64,000 bases of DNA, from contig CAKTPP010000002.1 of the NCBI GenBank assembly GCA_934591895.1, positions 175,903-239,902 of the forward strand, read 5' to 3'. Both the position numbers and the translations under genes were made by a program. A model generated the notes under the pieces. The model was not told where the DNA came from. It made no database searches and worked only from the letters and a program-made list of their open reading frames with translations. Position 1 is the stretch's first letter, and each line of letters starts with the position of its first letter. The stretch comes from an uncultured Oscillospiraceae bacterium. Its GTDB lineage: Bacteria; Bacillota; Clostridia; Oscillospirales; Oscillospiraceae. Of the stretch, positions 28,958 through 37,903 are shown piece after piece.

Positions 28958-29821
28958 TCAGGTTCTCGGGAAGTCCCGGTTGCGCAGGCGGACGTTCGCG
29001 TCGCGCGCGGAGAGATAGTCCGTCAGCGCCTTGGCCACGGCCACGCTGCGGTGCTGGCCGCCGGTGCAGCCGATGCCGATCGTGAGCGCATAGCGCCCCT
29101 CGGCAGCGTACTGCGGCAGGAGAAAGTCGATCATGCCGGTGAGCTTTTCGAGAAAGCGCTGCGCCACGTCGCTGCGCAGGACGTATTCGCGCACCTCGTC
29201 GTCCATGCCGCTGAGCGGCCGGAGCTTTTCCACATAATACGGGTTGGGCAGAAAGCGCACGTCAAACACCAGGTCGGCGTCGATCGGGATGCCGTACTTG
29301 AAGCCGAAGGCCACAACGTTGATGAGGATATCACGCCGCGTGCCGCCGTCGACAAAGATCTCGCAGATGCGCTTTTGCAGCATCGAGAGCGTGAGTCCCG
29401 TGGTGTTGATGACATAGTCCGCGCGCTCGCGCACGGGGGCGAGCAGCTCGCTCTCGCGGCGCACGGCCTCCGGCAGGGAGCAGCGGCTCTCGGCCTGCAG
29501 CGGGTGCGGGCGGCGCGACTCCTTATAGCGGCGCACGATGGCGCTCTCCGACGCCTCAACGAACAAAATGCGGTAGTCCACGCCCATGCTCGCAAGCTCG
29601 CCGAGTGCGTCAAAGAGCTCGGTGAAGCTCTCCTGACTGCGGATATCCGTCACGAGCGCGACCTTTTCATACCGGCCGCGCGTGGCAAGGCAGAGCTCGG
29701 CAAACTTCGTCAGCAGCGCCGTTGGCATATTGTCCACACAGTAAAAATCCAGATCCTCCAGCACGTCGGCCGCGCGGCTCTTGCCGCCGCCGGACAGCCC
29801 CGATACGATCAGAAATTGCAT
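28958..29821 (-). CDS. rapZ: RapZ/YvcJ nucleotide-binding protein (RNase adapter family)
   Basis: 287 residues. Walker A GLSGGGKSRA at residues 9-18 and the family motifs FYCVDNMPTALL, EASESAIVRRYKESRRPHPL, FGFKYGIPIDADLVFDVRFLPNPYYV and TGGQHRSVAVA near the C-terminus. In E. coli RapZ directs RNase E to the glmZ sRNA; in Bacillus YvcJ hydrolyses GTP/ATP and affects competence, so the RNA role is not established for Firmicutes. It starts six bases after murB. Confidence 0.95.
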   Translation of the reverse strand: MQFLIVSGLSGGGKSRAADVLEDLDFYCVDNMPTALLTKFAELCLATRGRYEKVALVTDIRSQESFTELFDALGELASMGVDYRILFVEASESAIVRRYKESRRPHPLQAESRCSLPEAVRRESELLAPVRERADYVINTTGLTLSMLQKRICEIFVDGGTRRDILINVVAFGFKYGIPIDADLVFDVRFLPNPYYVEKLRPLSGMDDEVREYVLRSDVAQRFLEKLTGMIDFLLPQYAAEGRYALTIGIGCTGGQHRSVAVAKALTDYLSARDANVRLRNRDFPRT

Positions 29822-29826
29822 TCACG

Positions 29827-30744
29827 TCACCCCCGGATGATCTTCACTTCCGGCTCAAGCTCCACGCCGGACGTGCGCAGCACCGCGCTGCGGACATCGT
29901 CCATGAGCCGCAGCACATCGTCAAACGTGGCGCCGCCGCGGTTGACGACAAAGCCCGCGTGCTTTTCGCTCACCTGCGCGCCGCCGACCGTATAGCCCTT
30001 GAGGCCGGCCTGATCGATGAGCGCGGCGGCATAGCCCCCCACCGGGCGTTTGAAGGTGCTGCCGGCGCTCGGCAGGTCGAGCGGCTGGCTGCTGCGGCGG
30101 CGTTCGCTCAGGCCGCGCATACGCGCCTGAATATCCGCCGGGTCGCCCGGCGTGAGCGCGAGCGTGCTGCCGAGCAGGACACAGTCCGTGTCGGAAAACG
30201 CGCTGTGGCGGTAGCCGAAATCATGCGCCGCGCCCACGGCCTCGCGCAGGCTCAGGTCGTGGTCAAGATAGCGCGTCGAGACGACGATGTCCTTCATCTC
30301 GCCGCCGTAGGCGCCGGCGTTCATCGACACCGCGCCGCCCAGCGAGCCGGGGATGCCGTGCGCAAACTCCAGCCCCGCGAGGCCGCAGCCAAGCGCCGCC
30401 TGCGCCAGCCGCGCGAGCGGGATGCCCGCGCCCGCGCTCAGGTGCGTCGCGTCCGGCTGCGTGACGGCGGCCATGTTGTCGCCCATCTGCACGACGATGC
30501 GCTCGAGCGCTCCGTCGGTGATGAGCAGGTTCGTGCCGTTGCCGATGACGAGCGGCTGCGCGCCGCCGCCGCGCACGATGCGGCACACGGCCGCCGTTTC
30601 CTCCGCGGATGCGGGGCGCACGAGTGCGCGCGCCGCCCCGCCGATGCGAAACGAGCAGTGCGCGCGCATCGGTTCGTGTTCCAATATCTCCAGTCCCGGA
30701 CACTGCGTGCGCAGCGCCCGGACGATGAGATCCAAATTCGCCAT
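29827..30744 (-). CDS. murB: UDP-N-acetylenolpyruvoylglucosamine reductase MurB
   Basis: 305 residues, type II length. FAD-binding PCMH fold: HCSFRIGGAARAL, GNGTNLLITDG, SAGAGIPLARLA, GLEFAHGIPGSLGGAVSMNAGAYGGEM region, catalytic Ser in PSAGSTFKRP, and the C-terminal conserved Glu in VELEPEVKII. It reduces UDP-GlcNAc-enolpyruvate to UDP-MurNAc with NADPH in peptidoglycan synthesis. Located between hprK and rapZ, the usual clostridial order. Confidence 0.96.
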   Translation of the reverse strand: MANLDLIVRALRTQCPGLEILEHEPMRAHCSFRIGGAARALVRPASAEETAAVCRIVRGGGAQPLVIGNGTNLLITDGALERIVVQMGDNMAAVTQPDATHLSAGAGIPLARLAQAALGCGLAGLEFAHGIPGSLGGAVSMNAGAYGGEMKDIVVSTRYLDHDLSLREAVGAAHDFGYRHSAFSDTDCVLLGSTLALTPGDPADIQARMRGLSERRRSSQPLDLPSAGSTFKRPVGGYAAALIDQAGLKGYTVGGAQVSEKHAGFVVNRGGATFDDVLRLMDDVRSAVLRTSGVELEPEVKIIRG

Positions 30745-30768
30745 AGTGTTCGTTCTATCCTTTCCGGG

Positions 30769-31713
30769 TCAAAACCCGATGCCGAGGTCAATGCCGCGGT
30801 CGTGCTCGGCGGCGAGCTTCTGCGCGGCGTTGTAGCCCATGCCCTTCTGACGGTTGTTCATCGCGGCAAGCTCGAGGATCACGGCGAGGTTGCGCCCCGG
30901 TCCGACCGGGATCGTCACGCACGGCACGCGCACGTTGAGGATCTCGCAATACTCCGTCGTCAGACCCAGCCTGTCGTAGGCCTTGCCGTCCTCCCACGGC
31001 TCAAGCTGCACGACGAGATCCACGCGCGACTCGGGCTTGACCGCGCCGACGCCGTAGATCTGCCGCGCGTCGATCACGCCGATGCCGCGCAGCTCCATAT
31101 AATACCGGATCATCTCGGGCGCGGAGCCCATGAGCGTCGTGCGGTTGATGCGCTTGATCTCCACGGCATCGTCCGCGACGAGGCGGTGGCCGCGCTTGAT
31201 GAGCTCGAGCGCCGTCTCGCTCTTGCCGACGCCGCTGTCGCCCGTGATGAGCACGCCCTCGCCGAACACCTCGACGAGCACGCCGTGCTGCGTCAGGCGC
31301 GGGGCGAGATAGCTCGAGAGCGAGGAAATAAGGTCGGCCATGAACTCCGAGGTGTCCTTGCGCACAAGAAAGAGGTTGCGGTCATATTTTTCCGCCATCT
31401 CCAGGCACTCCGGAAACGGATCCATGCCGTGGCAGATGACGAGGCCGATGATGTTGTAGCGCATGAACGTCTCAAAGCGCTCGCGCCGCTGCGCGGATGT
31501 GAGCGTCTCGAGAAACGTGCTCTCGACGCGGCCGATGATCTGCAGGCGCTCGGGGTCAAAATAGTTGTAGAAGCCGGCGAGCTGCAGCCCCGGCCGGTTG
31601 ACGTCGGCCGTACTGATCGCGCGCGTGCCATAATCGGCAGCGGCGTGCAGGACGGTCAGCCCCTGCTCGGTGACGATCTTCTGCAGCGGTACGGTATAAT
31701 GCGGTGCGCTCAT
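30769..31713 (-). CDS. hprK: HPr kinase/phosphorylase
   Basis: 314 residues from ATG 31713 (GGAG nine bases upstream; an ATG at 31722 lies too close to the SD). N-terminal domain 1-130, Walker A GDSGVGKS (158-165), and family signatures LVADDAVEI, IRYYMELRGIGVIDARQIYG and the P-loop-distal IPVGPGRNLAVILELAAMN. It phosphorylates or dephosphorylates HPr on Ser46 for carbon catabolite control. First gene of the hprK-murB-rapZ-whiA-dnaE transcription unit. Confidence 0.96.
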   Translation of the reverse strand: MSAPHYTVPLQKIVTEQGLTVLHAAADYGTRAISTADVNRPGLQLAGFYNYFDPERLQIIGRVESTFLETLTSAQRRERFETFMRYNIIGLVICHGMDPFPECLEMAEKYDRNLFLVRKDTSEFMADLISSLSSYLAPRLTQHGVLVEVFGEGVLITGDSGVGKSETALELIKRGHRLVADDAVEIKRINRTTLMGSAPEMIRYYMELRGIGVIDARQIYGVGAVKPESRVDLVVQLEPWEDGKAYDRLGLTTEYCEILNVRVPCVTIPVGPGRNLAVILELAAMNNRQKGMGYNAAQKLAAEHDRGIDLGIGF

Positions 31714-31797
31714 GGTGCGCATCTCCTTTCTGGCAGCGCCGCACGCGGCGGCGGAAACGGTGATCATGCGGGCGGAGTGTCTGCTCCCCCGCATTCT

Positions 31798-31826
31798 ATT
31801 GTAACGAACACAACGGCTTTTGGCAA
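31798..31826 (-). promoter_or_regulatory. Sigma-A promoter of the hprK operon
   Basis: Minus strand TTGCCA, 17 bp, TACAAT, about 85 bases before the hprK start. Confidence 0.8.
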
Positions 31827-31897
31827 CGGCTTTTGCGCCGCAGGCGGGATTTTTCCGGCCACGCGGCAGAAAATGCGCAGAAAATGTGAAAATCATC

Positions 31898-31926
31898 TTG
31901 CAATCGGCCATGGTTTCTGCTATTAT
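31898..31926 (+). promoter_or_regulatory. Sigma-A promoter of rpmB
   Basis: TTGCAA, 17 bp, TATTAT, 46 bases before the start; diverges from the hprK promoter. Confidence 0.82.
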
Positions 31927-31972
31927 GAAAAAGCTGTTCTCGCAGATATTAGAGAAGGAGGTGCTTCAACCA

Positions 31973-32161
31973 ATGGCAAAATGTCAGTTTTGCGACAAGG
32001 GCGTGAGCTTCGGCATTCAGGTGAGCCACTCTCACCGCCGTTCCAACCGCACTTGGAAACCCAATGTGAAGCGCGTCAAGGCCATCGTGGACGGCAAACC
32101 CCAGCACGTCTACGCATGCACCCGCTGCCTCCGCAGCGGCAAGGTCACCCGCGCTGTGTGA
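31973..32161 (+). CDS. rpmB: Ribosomal protein L28
   Basis: 62 residues from ATG 31973 with AAGGAGG upstream. MAKCQFCDKG and YACTRCLRSGK provide two CxxC pairs, so this is the zinc-binding form of bL28; basic core SHSHRRSNRTWKPN. Component of the 50S subunit. Single-gene unit with its own promoter and terminator. Confidence 0.97.
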   Translation: MAKCQFCDKGVSFGIQVSHSHRRSNRTWKPNVKRVKAIVDGKPQHVYACTRCLRSGKVTRAV

Positions 32162-32184
32162 ATTGCAATCATTGCACCGAACAA

Positions 32185-32211
32185 GGCTCGCCCGATTGGG
32201 CGAGCCTTTTT
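32185..32211 (+). terminator. Terminator of rpmB
   Basis: GGCTCGCCC / GGGCGAGCC stem with GATT loop followed by TTTTT. Confidence 0.93.
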
Positions 32212-32625
32212 CGCGTCCTGAGCCATGCCCGGCGTCGCGCGCGCAGGCGGTTTTCCCGCCCCGGTGACCGGCCGGTGCTGCGCGGGACGCGGCGCAGCGC
32301 CGCGCATTTCTCCGGCGCTACGCTTCCGGAGCGTACAGCCCGCCCGGCAAAGCGCCGGCCGGAATGCGGCATTTAAAAAAGAATGCGCCCGCGCGTGTGT
32401 GTCGCGCAGGCGCCGCAGAGCAAGCAAAAGTTTGTGTGTGTGGGGTAAAGTTGTAAATAACCGGTAAACAACCTTAAGAGGAAAGCGTGCTCTGTCAGAC
32501 GAAAATCAATTTTGTTTCCGTTCTGCCGTAATAATGCGCCAGCTTTCGTTTTTAATGCAAAGAAAGAAAAAATTTTTGAAAAAAATTTTTTTCTCCTGCG
32601 CAGCCGCCGCCGTGCCGGAAACAGG
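32212..32625. other. Gene-free stretch between rpmB and the MFS gene
   Basis: About 410 bases with no supportable gene. The left half is GC-rich with small inverted repeats (for example GGCGCAGCGCC near 32300). The right half (32440-32600) is much more AT-rich, with GGTAAA repeats and runs such as AAAAAATTTTT. No conserved RNA could be recognised. Confidence 0.5.
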
Positions 32626-32654
32626 TTGCCGTTTTGCGGCGCGCATGGTATCCT
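32626..32654 (+). promoter_or_regulatory. Sigma-A promoter of the MFS gene
   Basis: TTGCCG, 17 bp, TATCCT; start codon 35 bases downstream. Confidence 0.65.
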
Positions 32655-32688
32655 TTTTATGTCCGCACCGGACAGAGGGAGGCACGCT

Positions 32689-34041
32689 ATGAAAGAAACT
32701 CTGGTCGTCAAACAGGCAACGCCGCTCGGCGCGCGCGTCTGGACGAGTCTGCTGGTGTTCGGCTTCATCGGGCAGATCGCCTGGATGGTCGAAAACGTCT
32801 ACTTCTCCACCTACATTCAGAAAAACATCACGGCCGCCGGCTGGGCGACCTCCGCGACCGTCGCGGCCAGCGCCATCGCCGCCGCGCTCGCGACGATCTT
32901 CAGCGCCGCGTGGTCGGACCGCGCGGGCAAGCGCCGCGCCTTCGTCTGCTGGGGGTACATCCTCTGGGGCATCACGACGGCGGCGTTCGCGCTCTTCGGC
33001 AACGGGCAGGTCGGCGGCAGCGTCGGCCTCGCGGTGGCGCTCTTCGTCGTCATGGACTGCGTCATGTCCGCCATCGGCAGCACGGCCAACGACTCGGCCT
33101 TTTCCGCCTGGGTCACGGACGTGACCGACGTCACGAACCGCGGCGTCGTGGACATCGTGCTGAGCATCATGCCGATCGTCGCGCTCATCGTCATCTTTGC
33201 GGGCTTTGACGGCATGACCGTGCACGGCAACTGGACGGGCTTTTTCCTCATCCTCGGCGGCCTGACGAGCGCGGCCGGCGTGCTCGGCCTGTGCATCTTC
33301 CGCGACAGCCCCGCCCTGCGTCCCGTGCAGGGCGACACGTACCTGCGCGACGTGCTCTACGCCTTCCGCCCGGCAAACATCCGCGCCAACAAGATGATCT
33401 ACGTCTGCTTTCTTGGCATGATGTTTTCGGGTCTTGCCATGCAGCTGTGGCAGCCGTACATGATCTCGCTCGTCGAGGTCACGCTCGGCATCGACAACTA
33501 CATTCTGCCCATCGGCATCGTCGTGCTCGCCTCGGCCGTGCTGTCCGTGCTTGCGGGCAAGGCCATGGACCGCTTCGGCAAGGAGAAATTCTATTACCCC
33601 GTGGCCGCCATGCAGGTGCTCGGCGGGCTGATCGCCTACAGCATCAAGTTCCTTGGCCACGCCATGCCGCTGCTGTGCGTCGGCGGCACGTGCATCATGG
33701 CCGGCAACCTCGCCATGGCGGGTCTGTTCACCGCCTCGTCGCGCGACTACACGCCCGCCGGACGCGCCGGCGCGTCGCAGAGCGTGAAGATGGTCATCTA
33801 CATCATGCTGCCCATGGTGCTTGCAAGCATCATCGACCCGCTGATCATCCGGGCTGTCGCGCTCGAGCCGACGGCGGAGGTACTCGCCAAATATCCGAGC
33901 TATGCCGGCAGCTATCTCTATCCGTATGAGCTGTTTCTGGCCGCGGCCGTAAGCGCGGTGTTCATCCTCATCCCCGCGTACTTCGTCCGCCGGGACGCCG
34001 GACGCATCCGCCGCGAGAAGCTCGCCGCGCTGGAAAAATGA
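32689..34041 (+). CDS. MFS transporter
   Basis: 450 residues from ATG 32689 (GGGAGG six bases upstream). Twelve predicted membrane helices. The loop after helix 2-3 has the MFS-like basic motif WSDRAGKRRAFV, and a second copy KAMDRFGKEKFYYP occurs in the C-terminal half. The opening sequence (VWTSLLVFGFIGQIAWMVEN) resembles the GPH/sugar-proton symporter-like MFS proteins of Clostridia. Substrate cannot be deduced. Single-gene unit. Confidence 0.85.
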   Translation: MKETLVVKQATPLGARVWTSLLVFGFIGQIAWMVENVYFSTYIQKNITAAGWATSATVAASAIAAALATIFSAAWSDRAGKRRAFVCWGYILWGITTAAFALFGNGQVGGSVGLAVALFVVMDCVMSAIGSTANDSAFSAWVTDVTDVTNRGVVDIVLSIMPIVALIVIFAGFDGMTVHGNWTGFFLILGGLTSAAGVLGLCIFRDSPALRPVQGDTYLRDVLYAFRPANIRANKMIYVCFLGMMFSGLAMQLWQPYMISLVEVTLGIDNYILPIGIVVLASAVLSVLAGKAMDRFGKEKFYYPVAAMQVLGGLIAYSIKFLGHAMPLLCVGGTCIMAGNLAMAGLFTASSRDYTPAGRAGASQSVKMVIYIMLPMVLASIIDPLIIRAVALEPTAEVLAKYPSYAGSYLYPYELFLAAAVSAVFILIPAYFVRRDAGRIRREKLAALEK

Positions 34042-34050
34042 ACGCAAAAG

Positions 34051-34079
34051 CCCGCCCGCAGGCGCTGCCTGCGGGCGGG
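34051..34079. terminator. Terminator between the MFS and DUF1002 genes
   Basis: 13-bp GC stem CCCGCCCGCAGGC / GCCTGCGGGCGGG with 3-base loop. On the minus strand CTTTTG follows, so it probably ends the DUF1002 transcript as well as the MFS one. Confidence 0.75.
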
Positions 34080-34100
34080 GTTCCTATATTATATCCGGAT

Positions 34101-34982
34101 TTACTTGCGGAAAAACGCGATGACGCGGTCGAAGAAATCGCCGATGGCGGTGATGACGTCCTTGACCTTGCCGGTGAAGGCGGCGACCTTCTCCTTCGCG
34201 CCGGCAAGCTGCTTGAGCGTATCCTGCACGGCCTGCACCTTCGAGAGCAGGGCGTCGGTATCAAGCTTTTCGAGCGAGCGGCAGAGGTTCACAAGCTGGG
34301 TCATCTGGTCGTCCGTGAGCGTGACGTCGTACTCGGCGGCGATCTCTTTGATCTTTGCGCGCAGTTCGCTGTCCGTCATGTCCTTCGTCTCGTCGAGGAT
34401 GAGCTTGAGCTCGTTGACGATCTCGACCGAGTCATAGTCGCCGATGGCCTGCGCGAGCTCCGCCGTCGTGGCCAGCTCCTGCGAGGAGACGGCCTTGGCG
34501 GTCTCGTCGAGCTTCGTGCCCGTGATGTCCTCATACGCCTTGTAGATGCCGGTCAGCGCCGCGGTGCCCGAGACGTCAAACGGCGCGGCCACGCTGATCT
34601 TCGCGTCCATGATGCCGGCGGTCGCCAGCGCGCTGATGTACATCTGGCTCGTGCAGTAGGTGATGTGCGACGTGCTGACGCTCGTGCCCTTTCCGGAGGC
34701 GAGCACCTCGATGGAGATGCAGGAGATGGCCTTCGTGCCGATCTGCGCGTCGCTGATGACGCCGCTGAGGTACTGCCGCTCGTCCTGATTCGTGACGGTC
34801 AGCTCCTTGACGCTGCCGCGCTCGATGCCGAAGGTCTTGTAGACGGTCCTGATCTGCTCGTCCGTGAGGTCGGCACCGATGACGGTGCGCGTCTCCCCCG
34901 CGTCGATGGCCGACACCGAGCCGAGGCTTGCGAGCATGCACACGGCGAGTACAATGGGCAGAGCCCGTTTGAGAAATTTCAT
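34101..34982 (-). CDS. DUF1002 family secreted protein
   Basis: 293 residues. Signal peptide (ALPIVLAVCMLASLGSVSA), then the DUF1002 pattern: VIGADLTDEQIRTVYKTFGI, VTNQDERQYLSGVISDAQIGTKAISCISIEVL, SHITYCTSQMYISALATAGIMDA and SGTAALTGIYKAYEDITG, followed by a helical C-terminus ending in DFFDRVIAFFRK. The family is widespread in spore-forming Firmicutes (YpuA-like) with no established function. The C-terminal amphipathic helix may contact the membrane. An inverted repeat CTTTACA...TGTAAAG (35023-35052) lies upstream of the start. Confidence 0.85.
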   Translation of the reverse strand: MKFLKRALPIVLAVCMLASLGSVSAIDAGETRTVIGADLTDEQIRTVYKTFGIERGSVKELTVTNQDERQYLSGVISDAQIGTKAISCISIEVLASGKGTSVSTSHITYCTSQMYISALATAGIMDAKISVAAPFDVSGTAALTGIYKAYEDITGTKLDETAKAVSSQELATTAELAQAIGDYDSVEIVNELKLILDETKDMTDSELRAKIKEIAAEYDVTLTDDQMTQLVNLCRSLEKLDTDALLSKVQAVQDTLKQLAGAKEKVAAFTGKVKDVITAIGDFFDRVIAFFRK

Positions 34983-35141
34983 GGCGTTAGGTTTCCTTTC
35001 CCCGCGGCCTTGCGCCGCAGTCCTTTACAGGATAGACGCCTCCATTGTAAAGAAGTTCCCGCAAAAAAGGTGACGAATCTGTGAAGAAACGCCTGAAGAT
35101 GTTGTTAAGGGTCTGCCCGCCGTCGGCGAAAGGCTGCGCAT

Positions 35142-35184
35142 TTTTAAAAAAGAGGACAGACAGAGTAGGAGTCTCTGTCTGTCC
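35142..35184 (-). terminator. Terminator of the feo operon
   Basis: 12-bp stem GGACAGACAGAG / CTCTGTCTGTCC with 7-base loop; on the minus strand TCTTTTTT follows. Confidence 0.9.
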
Positions 35185-35194
35185 GAGTGGGGGG

Positions 35195-35374
35195 TTACTG
35201 CCCTTTGGGGTGGCAGCTATGGCACTGTGCGCCGCAATGGGCACAGTTGCCGCCGCAGGAGGAGCGCCCTTGCCGCTTCTGGCGGATCAGGGAAAGGGAA
35301 ATGAGGATGACAATGGCAATGAGAAAGATCGAAATCAAAATCGTAGAGAGGTTTGCACCGATCCAGTGCAGCAT
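35195..35374 (-). CDS. FeoB-associated Cys-rich membrane protein
   Basis: 59 residues, start ATG 35374 with AAAGGAG eight bases upstream. One N-terminal membrane helix (residues 9-30, ANLSTILISIFLIAIVILIS) followed by a short basic linker and a Cys/His-rich tail: CGGNCAHCGAQCHSCH. This matches the small proteins encoded after feoB in many Firmicutes. Possible role in handing Fe2+ to or from FeoB (inference). Last gene of the feo operon, 39 bases after feoB. Confidence 0.9.
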   Translation of the reverse strand: MLHWIGANLSTILISIFLIAIVILISLSLIRQKRQGRSSCGGNCAHCGAQCHSCHPKGQ

Positions 35375-35413
35375 AGGTATTCACTCCTTTGCGTTTGCAA
35401 AATTCAGTAAGGC

Positions 35414-37903
35414 TCAGGCCTTGAGCGTGGTGGCCTCCTTGTACGGGCGCACCAGCATGTAGATGATACCGGCCAGCGCCAGGACCGCGCAGATGAGGCC
35501 GATGACATTCAGGCTGCCGGTGAAGGCGCAGCCGAACTGGTAGATCATCAGAGCGACCAGATAGGCAAAGCCGCACTGATAGCCGATGGCGAACCACGTC
35601 CACTTCCGGCTGTTCATCTCGCGCTTGATGGCGCCGATGGCCGCGAAGCACGGAGCGCACAGCAGGTTGAACACGAGGAAGCTGTAACCGCTGATGCCGT
35701 TGAAGGCAGCCGCGATGTTCTGGTACACGCTGCCGTCGCCGCCGCCGTAGAGGATGCCGAGCGTGCCGACGATGTTCTCCTTGGCGACAAGGCCGGTGAT
35801 GGAGGCGACAGCCGCCTGCCAGTTGCCCCAGCCGAGGGGCTTGAAGATCCAGGCGAGGACGCCGCCGATGGCCGCGAGGATGGAGTAGTCGATCTCGTCC
35901 TCGGACAGCATGCGGAACGTGCCGTCGACCGTGCCGAAGTAGGTGGTGAACCAGACGAGGATCGTGGACAGCAGGATGATCGTGCCGGCCTTCTTGATGA
36001 AGGACCAGCCGCGCTCCCACATGGAGCGCAGGACGTTGCCGAGCGTCGGCCAGTGGTAGGCCGGCAGCTCCATGACGAACGGCGCCGGATCGCCGGAGAA
36101 CATCTTGGTCTTCTTGAGCATGATGCCGGAGAGGATGATCGCGGCCATGCCGATGAAATACGCGGAGGTGGAGACCCATGCGCTGCCGCCGAAGAGGGCG
36201 CCGGCGATCATGCCGATGAACGGCACCTTCGCGCCGCAGGGGATGAAGGTCGTGGTCATGATCGTCATGCGGCGGTCACGCTCGTTTTCAATGGTGCGGG
36301 AGGCCATGACGCCCGGCACGCCGCAGCCGACGCCGATGAGCATCGGGATGAAGGACTTGCCGCTCAGGCCGAACTTGCGGAAGATACGGTCGAGCACGAA
36401 GGCGATACGGGACATGTAGCCGCAGGCCTCAAGGAAGGCCAGCATCAGAAACAGGACGAGCATCTGCGGCACGAAGCCGAGCACCGCGCCGACACCGGCG
36501 ACGATGCCGTCCAGGATCAGGCCGCTGAGCCAGTCGGCGCAGCCCGCCTTTTCCAGACCGTTGCCGATCAGGACCGGGATGCCCGGGACCCAGACGCCGT
36601 AGTCGGCCGGATCGGGCGCGTCAAAGCCGTTTTCTTCGAGGTAGGCGACCGCGTCAACATACGTCATGCCGACGGTGCTGTCCTCATCGGCATCATCGGG
36701 GATCGTGTCGTAATAGGCGGTCATTTCGTTCTCGGCCAGCGTCTCCTCGTCCTCGACCGTGACGGTCGCGGTGTCGGAGGTGGGCTGGAAGGCTTTCATT
36801 TCTTCAAGGGTGGCGTCGGCGTCAAAGTCCTCGGCCTCGGTGTCGAGACCCAGGAACGCGTCGACTGCTTCGGTCGCGGCGGTGTAATCGTCGTTGGCGT
36901 CGTTATAAGCGCCCGAGCCGATGCCCAGCAGGTGCCAGCCGTCGCCGAACACACCGTCGTTGGCCCAGTCGGTCGCGGGCGCGCCGACGGCGACCATGGC
37001 GACCCAGTAAACAAGGAACATGACCACGGCGAAGATCGGCAGACCCAGCCAGCGGTTGGTGACGATGCGGTCGATCTTATCGGACGTGGACTGCGTGGCC
37101 TTGGATTTCTTGCGGTAGCAGGCGCGGATGACCTCCGCGATGTAGACGTAGCGCTCGTTGGTGATGATGGACTCGGCGTCGTCGTCGAGCTCCTCCTCGG
37201 CGGCCTTGATGTCCGCCTCGATGTGCGCGTGCACATCCTCGGGGATGTGGAGCTTTGCGAGCACCTTGTCGTCACGCTCAAAGATCTTGATGGCGTACCA
37301 GCGCTGCTGCTCCTCCGGCAGCTCGTGCACGGCCGCCTCTTCAATGTGGGCGATCGCGTGCTCGACCGGACCGGAGAACGTGTGCATCGGCACGGTCCGG
37401 GTGGATCTGGCGGCCTCGATGGCAGCCTCCGCCGCGGCCATGACCCCGTCGCCCTTCAGGGCCGAGATCTCGACGACCTTGCAGCCGAGCTGTTTGGACA
37501 GCTGGTTGATGTTGATCTGGTCGCCGCTCTTGCGCACGATGTCCATCATGTTCACAGCCATGACCACCGGAATGCCCAGCTCGGTCAGCTGCGTGGTCAG
37601 GTACAGGTTGCGCTCAAGGTTCGTGCCGTCGACGATGTTGAGAATGGCGTCGGGCCGCTCGTCGATCAGATAGTTGCGGGCGACGACCTCCTCAAGCGTG
37701 TACGGGCTGAGCGAGTAGATGCCGGGAAGGTCCATGATGACGACGTCGTCATGCTTTTTCAGGCGGCCTTCCTTTTTCTCGACCGTAACGCCCGGCCAGT
37801 TGCCCACAAACTGATTGGAGCCGGTCAGCGCATTGAACAGCGTCGTCTTGCCGCAGTTCGGGTTGCCGGCCAGGGCGATCTTGATTTGTTGCTTTTCCAT
37901 CAT
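35414..37903 (-). CDS. feoB: Ferrous iron transporter FeoB
   Basis: 829 residues. N-terminal G domain: GNPNCGKTT (G1, residues 13-21), GNWPGVTVEKKEG (switch I), DLPGIYSL (G3), NMMD (G4), then a GDI-like helical region (to about 275) and a membrane part with two Gate motifs (MLVLFLMLAFLEACGYMSR, GVGCGVPGVMASRT, FIPCGAKVPF, NLLCAPCFAAIGAI). Between the first membrane helix (about 288-305) and the next gate helix lies an unusual acidic insert of about 110 residues (328-438) rich in Asp/Glu/Ala/Thr, expected on the outer face. Imports Fe2+. Overlaps feoA by four bases (ATGA). Confidence 0.95.
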   Translation of the reverse strand: MMEKQQIKIALAGNPNCGKTTLFNALTGSNQFVGNWPGVTVEKKEGRLKKHDDVVIMDLPGIYSLSPYTLEEVVARNYLIDERPDAILNIVDGTNLERNLYLTTQLTELGIPVVMAVNMMDIVRKSGDQININQLSKQLGCKVVEISALKGDGVMAAAEAAIEAARSTRTVPMHTFSGPVEHAIAHIEEAAVHELPEEQQRWYAIKIFERDDKVLAKLHIPEDVHAHIEADIKAAEEELDDDAESIITNERYVYIAEVIRACYRKKSKATQSTSDKIDRIVTNRWLGLPIFAVVMFLVYWVAMVAVGAPATDWANDGVFGDGWHLLGIGSGAYNDANDDYTAATEAVDAFLGLDTEAEDFDADATLEEMKAFQPTSDTATVTVEDEETLAENEMTAYYDTIPDDADEDSTVGMTYVDAVAYLEENGFDAPDPADYGVWVPGIPVLIGNGLEKAGCADWLSGLILDGIVAGVGAVLGFVPQMLVLFLMLAFLEACGYMSRIAFVLDRIFRKFGLSGKSFIPMLIGVGCGVPGVMASRTIENERDRRMTIMTTTFIPCGAKVPFIGMIAGALFGGSAWVSTSAYFIGMAAIILSGIMLKKTKMFSGDPAPFVMELPAYHWPTLGNVLRSMWERGWSFIKKAGTIILLSTILVWFTTYFGTVDGTFRMLSEDEIDYSILAAIGGVLAWIFKPLGWGNWQAAVASITGLVAKENIVGTLGILYGGGDGSVYQNIAAAFNGISGYSFLVFNLLCAPCFAAIGAIKREMNSRKWTWFAIGYQCGFAYLVALMIYQFGCAFTGSLNVIGLICAVLALAGIIYMLVRPYKEATTLKA

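Noticed and set aside
24502..29085. A very long open frame on the plus strand opposite dnaE and whiA
   Set aside because: It is the antisense of two clear genes; GC-rich third positions keep the opposite frame open. Composition (Arg/His/Val-rich) is not protein-like and there is no SD.
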